Shown here: one piece after another, positions 34,250 through 43,007 of the stretch
Numbering within the stretch: position 1 is the stretch's first letter
Layout of the letters: every line of letters starts with the position of its first letter
Assembly: GCA_026400435.1 (NCBI GenBank)
Contig: JAPLOZ010000041.1
Span: 43,199 to 107,198, forward strand
Reading direction: 5' to 3'
From: Hyphomicrobiales bacterium
GTDB taxonomy: Bacteria; Pseudomonadota; Alphaproteobacteria; Rhizobiales; Rhizobiaceae
Length of the DNA stretch: 64,000 nt
Translations under genes and position numbers: made by a program
The notes under the pieces: generated by a model
What the model was told of the DNA's origin: nothing
Seen by the model: the letters and a program-made list of their open reading frames with translations, nothing else
Databases searched by the model: none

Positions 34250-35158
34250 ATGGGTCAGGGACGCATCAGCTTTTCGGGTGGTTTCATCGATTCCTGTGAC
34301 TATCGCGCCGGCAACGGTGGCAGTAGCGGATTCCCTGGAAACGGAATGCAGCCCGGCGAAGGTGCGACCATTTTAGCGGAGGCGCTGGCAGGCAAGCGGG
34401 CGCCTGAAGTGACTGACGATTGGATGCTGGAAAGCGTTGCGCGAAAACATGCGCGGCTGCTCCAGGTCAGCACCCAGCAGCGCGAGCGGATAGCGGAGTT
34501 CGTCGAACTGCTGTTCGACGAGGAATCCGACGGATGCCAGGAGAGGATGGAACAGGCGTTCCATGAGACCGGCGACACTCAGAAAGTCGTCGATCTTCTG
34601 CTGGAGCCGGCAGCGCGCATCATTGGTGAAAACTGGTGCGCGGACGAATGCGATTTCCTCAAGGTGACGATCGCGATGTCTCGCATGCAGCGGCTGTTCA
34701 GACGCATGGCGTGCGAGCATCCGCCGGCGTCGATACCGGACCTTTCGCGCTGCGCCTTGCTGACGCCTGCGCCCGGCGAACAGCATACGTTTGGGTTGTC
34801 TGTCGTTGACGATGCATTCCGCCGCGCTGGTTGGGAAGTCGACTGCTGTGGCTGCGACGAAGAAGCTGAAATGTTTCGACTTGTTGGGTTGAACAACTAT
34901 CAGATCCTGGGAGTCTCAGTCAGTGTTGAGCGGCTGCTGCCAGATCTTGCTGCCATAAGTCGCAAGCTGCGAGCGCGCTCGCGCAACAAGTCCATCGTCT
35001 TGATTGCGGGCGGCAGTATGGTTATGCAGAATCCTCAGGGCGCAATCGACGCCGGCTTCGACCTGCTTGCCGTGGATGCGGTATCCGCTGTGACTTTGGC
35101 CGAAGCGGTGATTGCGTCTTTGATGACGGCGGTCGACCAGAGGGTGGCCGCCGAATAA
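34250..35158 (+). CDS. ppaA: PpaA/AerR-type cobalamin-binding antirepressor
   Basis: About 302 aa. The C-terminal half is a B12-binding (SCHIC-like) Rossmann domain with PGEQHTFGLSVVDDAFRRAG, where the His is the likely cobalamin-facing residue. It ends with IAGGSMVM and DLLAVDAVSAV. The family counteracts PpsR/CrtJ, linking light, oxygen and vitamin B12 status to pigment genes. ATG 34250 is preferred; an in-frame TTG lies at 34223. It lies 20 nt before ppsR. Confidence 0.88.
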   Translation: MGQGRISFSGGFIDSCDYRAGNGGSSGFPGNGMQPGEGATILAEALAGKRAPEVTDDWMLESVARKHARLLQVSTQQRERIAEFVELLFDEESDGCQERMEQAFHETGDTQKVVDLLLEPAARIIGENWCADECDFLKVTIAMSRMQRLFRRMACEHPPASIPDLSRCALLTPAPGEQHTFGLSVVDDAFRRAGWEVDCCGCDEEAEMFRLVGLNNYQILGVSVSVERLLPDLAAISRKLRARSRNKSIVLIAGGSMVMQNPQGAIDAGFDLLAVDAVSAVTLAEAVIASLMTAVDQRVAAE

Positions 35159-35178
35159 CAGGGATGTGACAGGCTTCG

Positions 35179-36618
35179 ATGGACAAGCAGGTTTTCCGCG
35201 AGGTGTCCCGCTCGTTCCGTTCACATGACGATTTGTTTTCAGGACTGGGCGCAGAGGCGCTTGGCGCTCTCGCAACCGCGAACTCCGACATCGCGCTGGT
35301 GATTGCCCGCGATGGTCGGATCGTCGATATCGCTTACCGCGACCGTACTCTGAAGGCCTGGCACCTGGACGACTGGGTCGGCAAGCTCTGGAAAGAGACG
35401 GTTACTTCCGAAAGCCAGAACAAGATCGACGAACTTTTGCAGGAATCGGTAAAGGCCTCGCCTACCCGGTCGCGCCAGGTAAATCATCCCGCAAAATCCG
35501 GCGGCGACCTGCCAGTTGGATACAGGCTCGTGTCGTTTTCCGGCTGGCAGCACAAGGTTGCGCTTGGCAGCGACCTAAGACCCATGGCGGAGATGCAGCA
35601 GCGGCTGGTCCGGTCGCAGATCGAGATGGAGAAGGACTATCGGAAACTACGTGATATCGAGTCCCGCTACCGCATCCTCTTCTACCTGGCGGTTGAGCCG
35701 CTGGTTGTCGTCGAGGCGCAATCGCTGAAAGTTCTCGATGCCAATGAAGGCGCCGTGCGTCTGCTGGACAAGCCTGTCAAGAAACTCGTCGGAACGTCGG
35801 TAGCGTCGTTGTTTGCGAAAGCGGATCAGCAACGGGCCAGCGAAGCGCTGGCGGTGCTCGGCGCACGTGCGAGGGCCGACGTTTTTCGTGCGCGCCCTGC
35901 GACGAGCGACGAGCATATGGAAATACGCGTAACTCCGTTTCGGGAATTTGGACGGACCAATCTGCTTGTCTGCTTCTCTAGCGAAGAGCCGGCCAAGCCC
36001 AGCGCAAGCGCGGGTTCGGATTCCACGATGATTTCCATGGTCGACCACCTCCCCGAGGGCTTCGTCATAGTCAATAGCCAAGGCAATGTCGTCCAAGCCA
36101 ATCCGGCGTTTCTCGACTTGATACGCGTAGTCACGCTGGACAGGATCGAAGGCAAGGGACTTGATACCTGGCTCGGCGGCTCCGGCGTCGATCTCCAGGT
36201 GCTCATGGCCAACCTTCGCGACCGTGGCACGGTGCGGCGATTCGCGTCGGTTATTCGTGATGAACTGGGCGGCAGCGAGGCTGTGGAGGTCTCGGCGGCA
36301 CGCATCGAGACCGCGGGCGGACAGCTATTCGGTTTCGCGATACGGGAACAGGCAAGAGGCGACGGCGGCCAGGCCGGCAGTGTTGGGATGCAAAGCGGAC
36401 CGGCTACCCAGTTTACCGAGCTGGTAGGTCGCGTGCCTCTAAAGGATCTCGTGCGCGATACTGCCGATGTGATCGAAAAGCTCTGTATCGAGGCGGCGTT
36501 GCGCCTTACCGACAACAATCGGGCGTCGGCCGCCGACATGCTGGGCCTCAGCCGCCAGAGCCTTTACGTCAAGCTCAAGCGCTATGGCATTTCCGACCTT
36601 GAGGATGCCGACAGCTGA
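35179..36618 (+). CDS. ppsR: Transcriptional repressor PpsR/CrtJ
   Basis: A 479-aa regulator with an N-terminal domain, a Gln-rich linker helix (MQQRLVRSQIEMEKDY), two PAS domains (about residues 160-270 and 285-395), and a C-terminal Fis-type helix-turn-helix (NNRASAADMLGLSRQSLYVK). Two Cys stand where redox-active Cys occur in Rhodobacter PpsR: Cys265 (NLLVCFSS) and Cys436 (EKLCIEAA), the latter at the edge of the DNA-binding domain. It is expected to bind the TGT-N12-ACA sites in this window. Confidence 0.94.
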   Translation: MDKQVFREVSRSFRSHDDLFSGLGAEALGALATANSDIALVIARDGRIVDIAYRDRTLKAWHLDDWVGKLWKETVTSESQNKIDELLQESVKASPTRSRQVNHPAKSGGDLPVGYRLVSFSGWQHKVALGSDLRPMAEMQQRLVRSQIEMEKDYRKLRDIESRYRILFYLAVEPLVVVEAQSLKVLDANEGAVRLLDKPVKKLVGTSVASLFAKADQQRASEALAVLGARARADVFRARPATSDEHMEIRVTPFREFGRTNLLVCFSSEEPAKPSASAGSDSTMISMVDHLPEGFVIVNSQGNVVQANPAFLDLIRVVTLDRIEGKGLDTWLGGSGVDLQVLMANLRDRGTVRRFASVIRDELGGSEAVEVSAARIETAGGQLFGFAIREQARGDGGQAGSVGMQSGPATQFTELVGRVPLKDLVRDTADVIEKLCIEAALRLTDNNRASAADMLGLSRQSLYVKLKRYGISDLEDADS

Positions 36619-36639
36619 GCATTCCGGATCGTCGAAATG

Positions 36640-36683
36640 TGTCAATTTTGATTGACGATCCGATGTGTAAAAATTATTGTGCT
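36640..36683 (+). promoter_or_regulatory. bchG upstream PpsR-like site
   Basis: TGTCAATTTTGATTGACG (36640-36657) matches TGT-N12-ACA except the last base and has an extended TGTCAA/TTGACG dyad. A degraded partner, TGT-N12-GCT (36666-36683), starts exactly 8 bp later, repeating the spacing seen at bchC. The pair sits between ppsR and the bchG ATG, so bchG-bchP may have a promoter separate from ppsR. Confidence 0.55.
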
Positions 36684-36685
36684 GC

Positions 36686-37594
36686 ATGGCCGAACAATCG
36701 CTTGCAACACGCCGCCCTCAGACGCCGACCGTAGCAGCGACGATCGAACTGCTGAAGCCGATCACCTGGTTTGCGCCGATGTGGGCGTTTGGGTGCGGCG
36801 TCGTCTCGTCGGGTGTCTCTGTTGGCGATCGCTGGCCCTATGTGGTCGGCGGAATCCTTCTTGCGGGTCCGCTCGTCTGCGGTACCAGCCAGGCGGTGAA
36901 CGACTGGTATGACCGCGAAGTCGACGCGATCAACGAGCCGAACCGCGTGATCCCTTCCGGCAGGATGCCAGGCCGGTGGGGTTTGTATGTGGCGATAGCC
37001 AATACGTTCATTTCGCTGGTTGTGGCGTGGTGGCTAGGGCCCTGGGTTTTTGGCGCCGCCGTCGTTGGCCTTGCGCTTGCTTGGGCCTACAGCGCGCCTC
37101 CCTTGCGACTGAAGCGCAGTGGCTGGTATGGCCCTGGCGCCGTCGGCCTGTGTTATGAAGGCTTGCCCTGGTTCACCGCCGCGGCTGCGGCGGTCGGCGC
37201 TTTCCCAGGCAATCACGTCGTCGCGTTCGCCGTCCTCTACAGCATCGGTGCGCACGGCATAATGACGCTCAACGACTTCAAGTCGGTCGAAGGCGATCGC
37301 CAGACTGGCCTTGCGAGTTTACCGGCCACGCTTGGCGTGGAGCGCGCTGCGCGGTTGGCCTGCTTGATCATGGGGCTGCCGCAGCTGGCGGTAATCGGTC
37401 TGCTCGCGCACTGGGGCTTTCCGATCCAAGCAATGATTGTCGCAGCTCTACTGCTTGGCCAGGTCGTGTGCATGGCGCGCATGCTCACTGACCCTTTGCG
37501 GCTGGCCTCCTGGTACAACGCGACCGGCACGACAATGTATGTTTTCGGCATGTTGGCGAGCGCGTTTGCCGTCCGCGCGATGCAGGGAGGATAG
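36686..37594 (+). CDS. bchG: Bacteriochlorophyll synthase (geranylgeranyl/phytyl transferase)
   Basis: A 302-aa UbiA-family membrane prenyltransferase with about eight helices. The Asp-rich prenyl-PP motif is NDWYDREVDAINEPNR (about residues 72-87), and the second polar loop is LNDFKSVEGDRQ. It esterifies bacteriochlorophyllide a with GGPP. ATG 36686 is chosen; a TTG at 36677 would add three residues. It is followed at once by the PucC-family gene. Confidence 0.95.
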   Translation: MAEQSLATRRPQTPTVAATIELLKPITWFAPMWAFGCGVVSSGVSVGDRWPYVVGGILLAGPLVCGTSQAVNDWYDREVDAINEPNRVIPSGRMPGRWGLYVAIANTFISLVVAWWLGPWVFGAAVVGLALAWAYSAPPLRLKRSGWYGPGAVGLCYEGLPWFTAAAAAVGAFPGNHVVAFAVLYSIGAHGIMTLNDFKSVEGDRQTGLASLPATLGVERAARLACLIMGLPQLAVIGLLAHWGFPIQAMIVAALLLGQVVCMARMLTDPLRLASWYNATGTTMYVFGMLASAFAVRAMQGG

Positions 37595-37598
37595 TCCG

Positions 37599-38945
37599 AT
37601 TCAAGACAAACCGCTCGGTTGGATTGGCATTATCAGACTTGGCCTGGTGCAGGCTGCGCTCGGGTCGATTGTCGTGCTGACGACATCCACGCTCAATCGG
37701 ATCATGGTTGTTGAGCTAGGGCTCGCAGCAGTGGTGCCTGGTGCTTTGGTGGGCATTCACTATGGCGTACAGATTGCGCGGCCGCTTTGGGGCCACGGGT
37801 CGGACAGGGGAGGGCGACGGACGCCGTGGATAGTGGGCGGCGTGGCAATGCTTGCGCTGGCTGGGGTCGGCGCTGCAATGGCGACGGCGCTGATGGCCGA
37901 GAACTTTGCCGTTGGCCTCATACTCGCCATTCTCGATTTCATTCTCATCGGATTTGGCATCGGTGCGGCAGGGACCTCCTTGCTGGCGCTCCTTGCATCA
38001 AGCGTGGCGGCAGAGCGCCGGCCCGCGGCTGCGACCGTGGTTTGGCTGATGATGATTTTCGGCATCGCCGTGACGGCGGTTGTCTCAGGCAAATTTCTGG
38101 ATCCGTTCACAATGACGCGGCTGATCGAAGTGACGTCTGTCACGGGCGCTGCGGCGCTGCTGCTGACGGTGCTGGCGGTTGCCGGCATTGAAAGGGCCAG
38201 TTCGGCGGATGCGGCGATAAACACCGCGGAACCGACGCCGAATTTCCGCGACAGTCTTGCAGACGCATGGGCTGATCCACAGGCGCGCATCTTCACGATC
38301 TTCGTATTCATCTCGATGCTCGGCTATAGCATGCAGGACTTGATCCTCGAGCCGTTCGCCGGCCTCGTGTTCGGCATGACGCCGGGCGAGACGACCGGGC
38401 TCTCCGGCATCCAGAATGGCGGTGTCTTCGCCGGCATGGTGCTGGTTGGCGCAGCGGGCAGCATGCTGGCACGTCGGGTTCCGGCGATCCTCAAATATTT
38501 CACCGTCGGCGGTTGCCTGCTTTCGGGTCTGGCGCTGGCTGCGCTGACGGCGTCGGCCGTCCTTGCCGGAGACTGGCCGCTGAAGACCAATGTCTTCGTG
38601 CTCGGCTTTGCAAACGGTATCTTCGCGGTCGCCGCGATTGCGTCGATGATGGCGTTGGCTGGCGCTGCGGGCAAGGCGCGTGTTGGTCTGCGCATGGGCC
38701 TGTGGGGCGCCGCGCAGGCGGTGGCCTTCGGGCTTGGCGGGTTTGCAGGCGCCGTTGCCGTCGATCTTGTTCGCGTGGCCGGCGTGTCGGTGCCGCTTGC
38801 CTACGGCAGCGTGTTCCTGCTCGAAGCGATGATATTCGTTGCTGCAGCCACGACAGCTCTGAAAATTGCACCGGCACGCGGCGCGACCGGCAACGCTGCG
38901 CACGGCGACGAGACATTTTCCACTGCGCTCCAGGCGGCGGAATGA
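37599..38945 (+). CDS. PucC/BCD-family transporter-like protein between bchG and bchP
   Basis: A 448-aa, roughly 12-helix MFS-like protein of the same family as LhaA. Typical motifs are VLTTSTLNRIMVVELGL and GHGSDRGGRRTPWI. A PucC homologue at this place (ORF428/bch2 type) is usual in alphaproteobacterial PGCs. There is no ATG, GTG or TTG at the expected start. ATT at 37599 lies 8 nt after GGGAGG (37585-37590) and gives the expected N-terminus (IQDKPLGWIGIIRLG). The only nearby in-frame alternative, GTG 37647, is inside the first helix. AUU initiation, or a base change from ATG, is likely. Confidence 0.9.
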   Translation: MQDKPLGWIGIIRLGLVQAALGSIVVLTTSTLNRIMVVELGLAAVVPGALVGIHYGVQIARPLWGHGSDRGGRRTPWIVGGVAMLALAGVGAAMATALMAENFAVGLILAILDFILIGFGIGAAGTSLLALLASSVAAERRPAAATVVWLMMIFGIAVTAVVSGKFLDPFTMTRLIEVTSVTGAAALLLTVLAVAGIERASSADAAINTAEPTPNFRDSLADAWADPQARIFTIFVFISMLGYSMQDLILEPFAGLVFGMTPGETTGLSGIQNGGVFAGMVLVGAAGSMLARRVPAILKYFTVGGCLLSGLALAALTASAVLAGDWPLKTNVFVLGFANGIFAVAAIASMMALAGAAGKARVGLRMGLWGAAQAVAFGLGGFAGAVAVDLVRVAGVSVPLAYGSVFLLEAMIFVAAATTALKIAPARGATGNAAHGDETFSTALQAAE

Positions 38946-40141
38946 CCCCCGGACAAACACCGCACTATTCCGCCTACGACGTTGTCGTCGTCGGCGGAGG
39001 GCCTGCGGGATCGACCGCAGCGGCCGAACTGGCGAGCGCAGGACACCGCGTTCTGCTGCTTGACCGGGCGGGCCGCGTGAAGCCGTGCGGCGGGGCCATT
39101 CCCACGAAGCTCATCGGTGAATTCGCCATCCCCAAACATCTCCTGACCGCGCATATCCGTTCGGCGCGGATCTTTGCTCCGTCAAAGGCGAGCGTCGACA
39201 TGCGGATCGACAACGGGTTTGTCGGGATGGTGGACCGCGAGGTCTTCGACCCATGGCTGCGCGAGCGGGCGCGAACCGCCGGGGCAGAGGTGGTCGTCGC
39301 AACGTTTCGAGACGCTGCTCGCGGTCCGGACGGACAACTGGCTGTCACCTTTGACGGCAACAGCGTGTCCCACACCGTGTCCACCAGGCTTGTCGTCGGC
39401 GCCGATGGAGCCAATTCATCGGTGCGCCGCCTGCTTTTCGGCAAGGGATCGCGGCCGCCCTATGTCTTTGCATATCATGAGATCGTGCGGTCGCCCGCGG
39501 GACGCCAGCCCGGCTTCGATCCTCAACGCTGCGATGTCTACTACCAGTCGCCCATTTCCCCGGATTTCTACGGCTGGGTTTTCCCTCATGGTGAGACAAT
39601 CAGTGTCGGAGTTGGCAGCGCGGTAAGAGGCTTCGACCTGCGCGCCGCGACGCGGCTGCTGCGCGAGCAGGCGGGGCTGGTTGACCAGGAGACCATCCGC
39701 GAGGAAGGCGCGCCGTTGCCGCTGAAGCCGTTGCGCCGTTGGGACAACGGCCGCGACGCCGTCCTGGTGGGCGACGCTGCAGGCGTGGTCGCCCCGTCTT
39801 CCGGTGAGGGTATCTACTACGCGATGTTATGCGGCCGGCTCGCCTCCGAGGCCGCCGCAGCGTTTTTGGCGACGGGCGACGCCAAGGCGCTGGCGCAGGT
39901 GAGAAAGCGCTTCATGCGGCTGCATGGTCGCGTCTTCATGGTGCTCGGCTTCATGCAGCGCTTCTGGTACCGCAACGACAAGCGCCGCGAGCGCTTCGTG
40001 GCGATCTGCGAGGACCCTGACGTGCAACGGCTGGTCTGGGAGTCCTACCTGAACAAGCGTTTCGTGCGGACTGATCCGATCGCGCACCTGCGCGTATTCT
40101 TCAAGGATATCGGCCATCTGCTGCGCATGGCATTCCAGTAG
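38942..40141 (+). CDS. bchP: Geranylgeranyl reductase
   Basis: A 399-aa flavoprotein with FAD motif VVVGGGPAGSTAAAEL near residue 14 and GDAAGVVAPSSGEGIYYA near residue 280. It reduces the geranylgeranyl tail of bacteriochlorophyll to phytyl in three steps. ATG 38942 overlaps the preceding stop (ATGA). The frame is open upstream but non-coding there. Confidence 0.95.
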   Translation: MTPGQTPHYSAYDVVVVGGGPAGSTAAAELASAGHRVLLLDRAGRVKPCGGAIPTKLIGEFAIPKHLLTAHIRSARIFAPSKASVDMRIDNGFVGMVDREVFDPWLRERARTAGAEVVVATFRDAARGPDGQLAVTFDGNSVSHTVSTRLVVGADGANSSVRRLLFGKGSRPPYVFAYHEIVRSPAGRQPGFDPQRCDVYYQSPISPDFYGWVFPHGETISVGVGSAVRGFDLRAATRLLREQAGLVDQETIREEGAPLPLKPLRRWDNGRDAVLVGDAAGVVAPSSGEGIYYAMLCGRLASEAAAAFLATGDAKALAQVRKRFMRLHGRVFMVLGFMQRFWYRNDKRRERFVAICEDPDVQRLVWESYLNKRFVRTDPIAHLRVFFKDIGHLLRMAFQ

Positions 40142-40167
40142 TCCGGGCACCGGTCGGGAGGATCACC

Positions 40168-40503
40168 ATGTTAGACTCGTTTGTACTGGATGGAACGGTC
40201 ACGCTGATCGCCATTGCCGTGCTCGTGCTCGAACTTGCCGTCGTGCTCGCCCGCACCCTTTCGGGCTGCAGACGGCCGGTGTTCGATCTTGTCGCCAACG
40301 CTTTCTCCGGCCTGTTCCTGATTCTCGCGCTGCGTGCAGCACTTGTCGATTCAGGAGCAGCGACGATCGCCACGTTCCTGACGCTGGCCTTCATCGCTCA
40401 TGTCGCCGGCTTGGCGAGGCGATTGAACGAGCTGAGCAGACTTCCCGATGAAACCTGTATTGGCACGCGTTCCAGCCGCCTGACGGGGCGCAGTTCCACT
40501 TAG
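40168..40503 (+). CDS. Small membrane protein downstream of bchP (hypothetical)
   Basis: A 111-aa protein with three predicted hydrophobic helices (LIAIAVLVLELAVVLA; VFDLVANAFSGLFLILALRA; TIATFLTLAFIAHVAGLA) and a short basic tail. GGGAGG lies before ATG 40168, and it starts 26 bp after bchP in the same direction. No family is recognised. It is the last plus-strand gene of the PGC and may be co-transcribed with bchG-bchP. Confidence 0.75.
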   Translation: MLDSFVLDGTVTLIAIAVLVLELAVVLARTLSGCRRPVFDLVANAFSGLFLILALRAALVDSGAATIATFLTLAFIAHVAGLARRLNELSRLPDETCIGTRSSRLTGRSST

Positions 40504-40522
40504 AATACGGCTCGCGCGTCCG

Positions 40523-41110
40523 TCAGTTGGCCGGGGCTGCCTGTTGCGCTTCGCCGACGCCGAGTTTCTCAGCCAGTTGAAGTGCCGCGGCGTAGTCCTC
40601 GATGATAGCGGGCAGTGTAGCCGCCGCGAACTGGCCAAGCTGATCGGCCTTGGTGGCGTAGCCCCTGTAAGCCGCGATCGCGCGCTGGTGAATATACACC
40701 TGCGTAGCTATGTAGGATCGGTCGAATTCAGCGCCCTTCTGGGGCTCCAGCTTGCCGATCATGCCCATCTGCTCTCCATCGACGGAAGGTTTGGCGATCT
40801 CGACGCCGTCGGCCGCTCCCGCCTTGCGAATAGCGTCCATGGACGCTTTGTGCATCTCCGCCATCTCGGCCGCGAAAGCCTTCACGTCAGGCAACTCCGC
40901 CAGCGTTGCAGCCAGCGCAGATGTCTGGATCTCGAATTCGTCGATCGACGTCGCGGCGGACACGAACTCGAACGGCGATGAAAATTCCGCAGCCTTGATC
41001 TGGGTTTCCGGGATGGTCGGCGTGGCGGAGCCGGTCTGGGCCTGTGCCATTGCGGGCAGGGGGACCATCAAGGCGATGAGCGATACGGCGAACATGAACT
41101 TGCGGGTCAT
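40523..41110 (-). CDS. Exported DUF4142 protein
   Basis: A 195-aa protein with a clear signal peptide (MTRKFMFAVSLIALMVPLPA, cleavage after AMAQA likely). The rest is a helical DUF4142-type domain, with IDEFEIQTSALA and YIHQRAIAAYRGYA resembling ferritin-like helical bundles. ATG 41110 is chosen because AGGAGA precedes it and the signal peptide starts there. Periplasmic location is predicted; function is unknown. It is convergent with the plus-strand PGC operon. Bases 41111-41260 hold no gene. Confidence 0.82.
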   Translation of the reverse strand: MTRKFMFAVSLIALMVPLPAMAQAQTGSATPTIPETQIKAAEFSSPFEFVSAATSIDEFEIQTSALAATLAELPDVKAFAAEMAEMHKASMDAIRKAGAADGVEIAKPSVDGEQMGMIGKLEPQKGAEFDRSYIATQVYIHQRAIAAYRGYATKADQLGQFAAATLPAIIEDYAAALQLAEKLGVGEAQQAAPAN

Positions 41111-41260
41111 GGCTTCTCCTGACGTCCAGATTTCTGCTGACACATCGGGGCCGAGCCGCCGATAGTGCAGATCAATGCGCCGAGATGCTGTGGGTTCCAA
41201 AAGAATGGCTGTTTGCCGGCAATGGCAAGGCGTCGGCGGCGGAGCATGCGCTGTTGATCG

Positions 41261-41821
41261 CTACCGCCCGGGGCTCTTCCACTTGATGGAACATCCTATC
41301 GAAGCGATCTGTTCGCGCGGTCCTTCCCCTGATCGCGCGACCGCCACCATCGCCTCGAACAGGTCCCTGCGCAGGCCGGGAATGCCTGCCTCCTTGCGCG
41401 AGGCGTCGAGCCGCCCGCGATACTGCAACCGCATGTCGCCGTTCAGTCCGAAAAAATCGGGCGTGCAGACCGCGCCGTAGGCGCGCGCCACGGCCTGGTC
41501 TTCGTCGAGAAGGTAGGGGAAGCCGAAGCTGTGCTTCTTGGCGAACAGCTTCATGTTGTCGAACGAATCGTCCGGGTGGCTCGCTGCATCATTGGCGTTG
41601 ATGGCCACGAAACCGACGCCCTGGTGCCTGAGTTCGGCCGCGTCGTGCACGATGCGTCCGATCACCGCCTTCACGTAGGGACAGTGGTTGCAGATGAACG
41701 CGACCACCAGGCCGCCATTCAGCCCGCTGCCCAAAACCCTGTGCTGCTTTCCATCGACGCCTGGCAGTGTTGCGTCGACCGCCTGCCGCCCGAAATCGCA
41801 AACCGGTGCAACCGCGCCCAT
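41261..41821 (-). CDS. Thioredoxin-like / AhpC-TSA family protein
   Basis: A 186-aa thioredoxin-fold protein. The CNHCPYVKAVIGR segment near residue 44 gives a C-x-x-C active site, and the family motif YGAVCTPDFFGL follows near residue 115. There is no signal peptide, so it is probably cytosolic. Substrate unknown. It lies directly downstream of the rpe remnant, and may be read through from the cbb operon. Confidence 0.85.
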   Translation of the reverse strand: MGAVAPVCDFGRQAVDATLPGVDGKQHRVLGSGLNGGLVVAFICNHCPYVKAVIGRIVHDAAELRHQGVGFVAINANDAASHPDDSFDNMKLFAKKHSFGFPYLLDEDQAVARAYGAVCTPDFFGLNGDMRLQYRGRLDASRKEAGIPGLRRDLFEAMVAVARSGEGPREQIASIGCSIKWKSPGR

Positions 41822-41870
41822 GCCTTATCCTTTCCGGAGATGCCGGTTTGCTTGGCGCGCCGCCGTCGCC

Positions 41871-42016
41871 AGCCGCGCGAATAGCCTCGATGTTGCCGCC
41901 CGTGAAGAGCGCCGAAGCTGCGACCAGCACTGTCGCGCGACGCCGGCGACCTCGTCTTCCGGGCGCGAAAAATCCGCTGACAGCAGCGATGGCGCGATGA
42001 TTATTGTTTCGAACAT
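41871..42016 (-). pseudogene. rpe: Ribulose-phosphate 3-epimerase remnant with internal deletion
   Basis: From ATG 42016 the first 23 codons match the start of ribulose-phosphate 3-epimerase (MFETIIIAPSLLSADFSRPE, then DEV). The frame then runs into unrelated sequence. In another frame, 41930-41871 encodes VLVAASALFTGGNIEAIRAA, which looks like the C-terminal end of the same enzyme. The roughly 190 codons between, including the metal and catalytic residues, are gone, and the two ends are out of frame. It sits where cbbE is often found, downstream of cbbX. Confidence 0.8.
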
Positions 42017-42036
42017 TGTATTTCGCTTTTGCGCGC

Positions 42037-42966
42037 TCAGGCCAGTTCGAGCTTTTCCGGTTCGCCCTCCAGCTTTCCTTCCACGAAGATGCGGCTGCCG
42101 CGGATGTCGGCTTCCTCGATCGTGATAAGGTCGAGCCGGGTCAGGTGTCGGCCGCGCTGGCTGAACAGCCGGTTCGCTTGACGCAGGCGTGCCCGGTCCA
42201 GCGCGTTCCTGATCGAGCGCGCGTTGGAGAAGTGCGGCAGACTCATGCGCAGCGGTATGTACTCGGACAGCGCGCCGGCAGCGCTCGGGCTCAGGCGGTA
42301 GTTCTGTTCCGCCAACATGAGTTCGGCGATCGATTCCAGTTCGTCCGGCCGATAGTCCGGGAAATCGATGTGATGGGCAATTCGAGAGCGCATTCCGGGA
42401 TTGCTGAGGAAAAAGCGGTCCATCTTGTCCTTGTAGCCGGCGAGGATCACCACCAGGTCGTCGCGGTTCGTCTCCATGCACTGCAGCAGGATTTCGATAG
42501 ATTCCTGTCCGTAGTCGCGCTCGTTTTCCGGCTTGTAGAGGTAATAGGCCTCGTCGATGAACAGGACGCCGCCCATGGCACGCTTGATGACCTCGCGGGT
42601 CTTCGGCGCAGTGTGGCCGACATACTGACCGACCAGGTCGTCGCGCGTGACCGACACCACGTGGCCTTCGCGGACGTAGCCCAGCCGATGGAGGATTTCG
42701 GCCATCCGCAAGGCGACGGTGGTCTTGCCGGTGCCCGGGTTGCCGGTGAAGTTCATGTGCAGCGTTGGGGTGTCGGCCGAAATGCCGAACTTCCGCCGCA
42801 GCCGGTCCACCAACAGCAGCGCGGCGATCTCCCGGATGCGCGTCTTGACCGGCTTCAGCCCGACCAGTTCGCGGTCGAGCTTGGCCATCACCTCGTCGAC
42901 CTGCGATGCCTCGAATTCGGCCTGCAGGTCGACCACTGCATCGTCGGGCAGGAGTTCAGCGTCCAT
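42037..42966 (-). CDS. cbbX: Red-type RuBisCO activase CbbX
   Basis: A 309-aa AAA+ protein. Walker A is GNPGTGKTT (about residues 75-83), Walker B is [12 protein letters not shown], and the pore-loop region contains YVGHTAPKT. It remodels inhibited red-type RuBisCO by pulling the large-subunit C-terminus. It follows cbbLS in the same operon, 41 nt after cbbS, supporting an intact activation module. Confidence 0.95.
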   Translation of the reverse strand: MDAELLPDDAVVDLQAEFEASQVDEVMAKLDRELVGLKPVKTRIREIAALLLVDRLRRKFGISADTPTLHMNFTGNPGTGKTTVALRMAEILHRLGYVREGHVVSVTRDDLVGQYVGHTAPKTREVIKRAMGGVLFIDEAYYLYKPENERDYGQESIEILLQCMETNRDDLVVILAGYKDKMDRFFLSNPGMRSRIAHHIDFPDYRPDELESIAELMLAEQNYRLSPSAAGALSEYIPLRMSLPHFSNARSIRNALDRARLRQANRLFSQRGRHLTRLDLITIEEADIRGSRIFVEGKLEGEPEKLELA

Positions 42967-43007
42967 CGGCCTGTCTCACGCGGCGCGTCGGGGTTCGTCC
43001 CGTTCCA

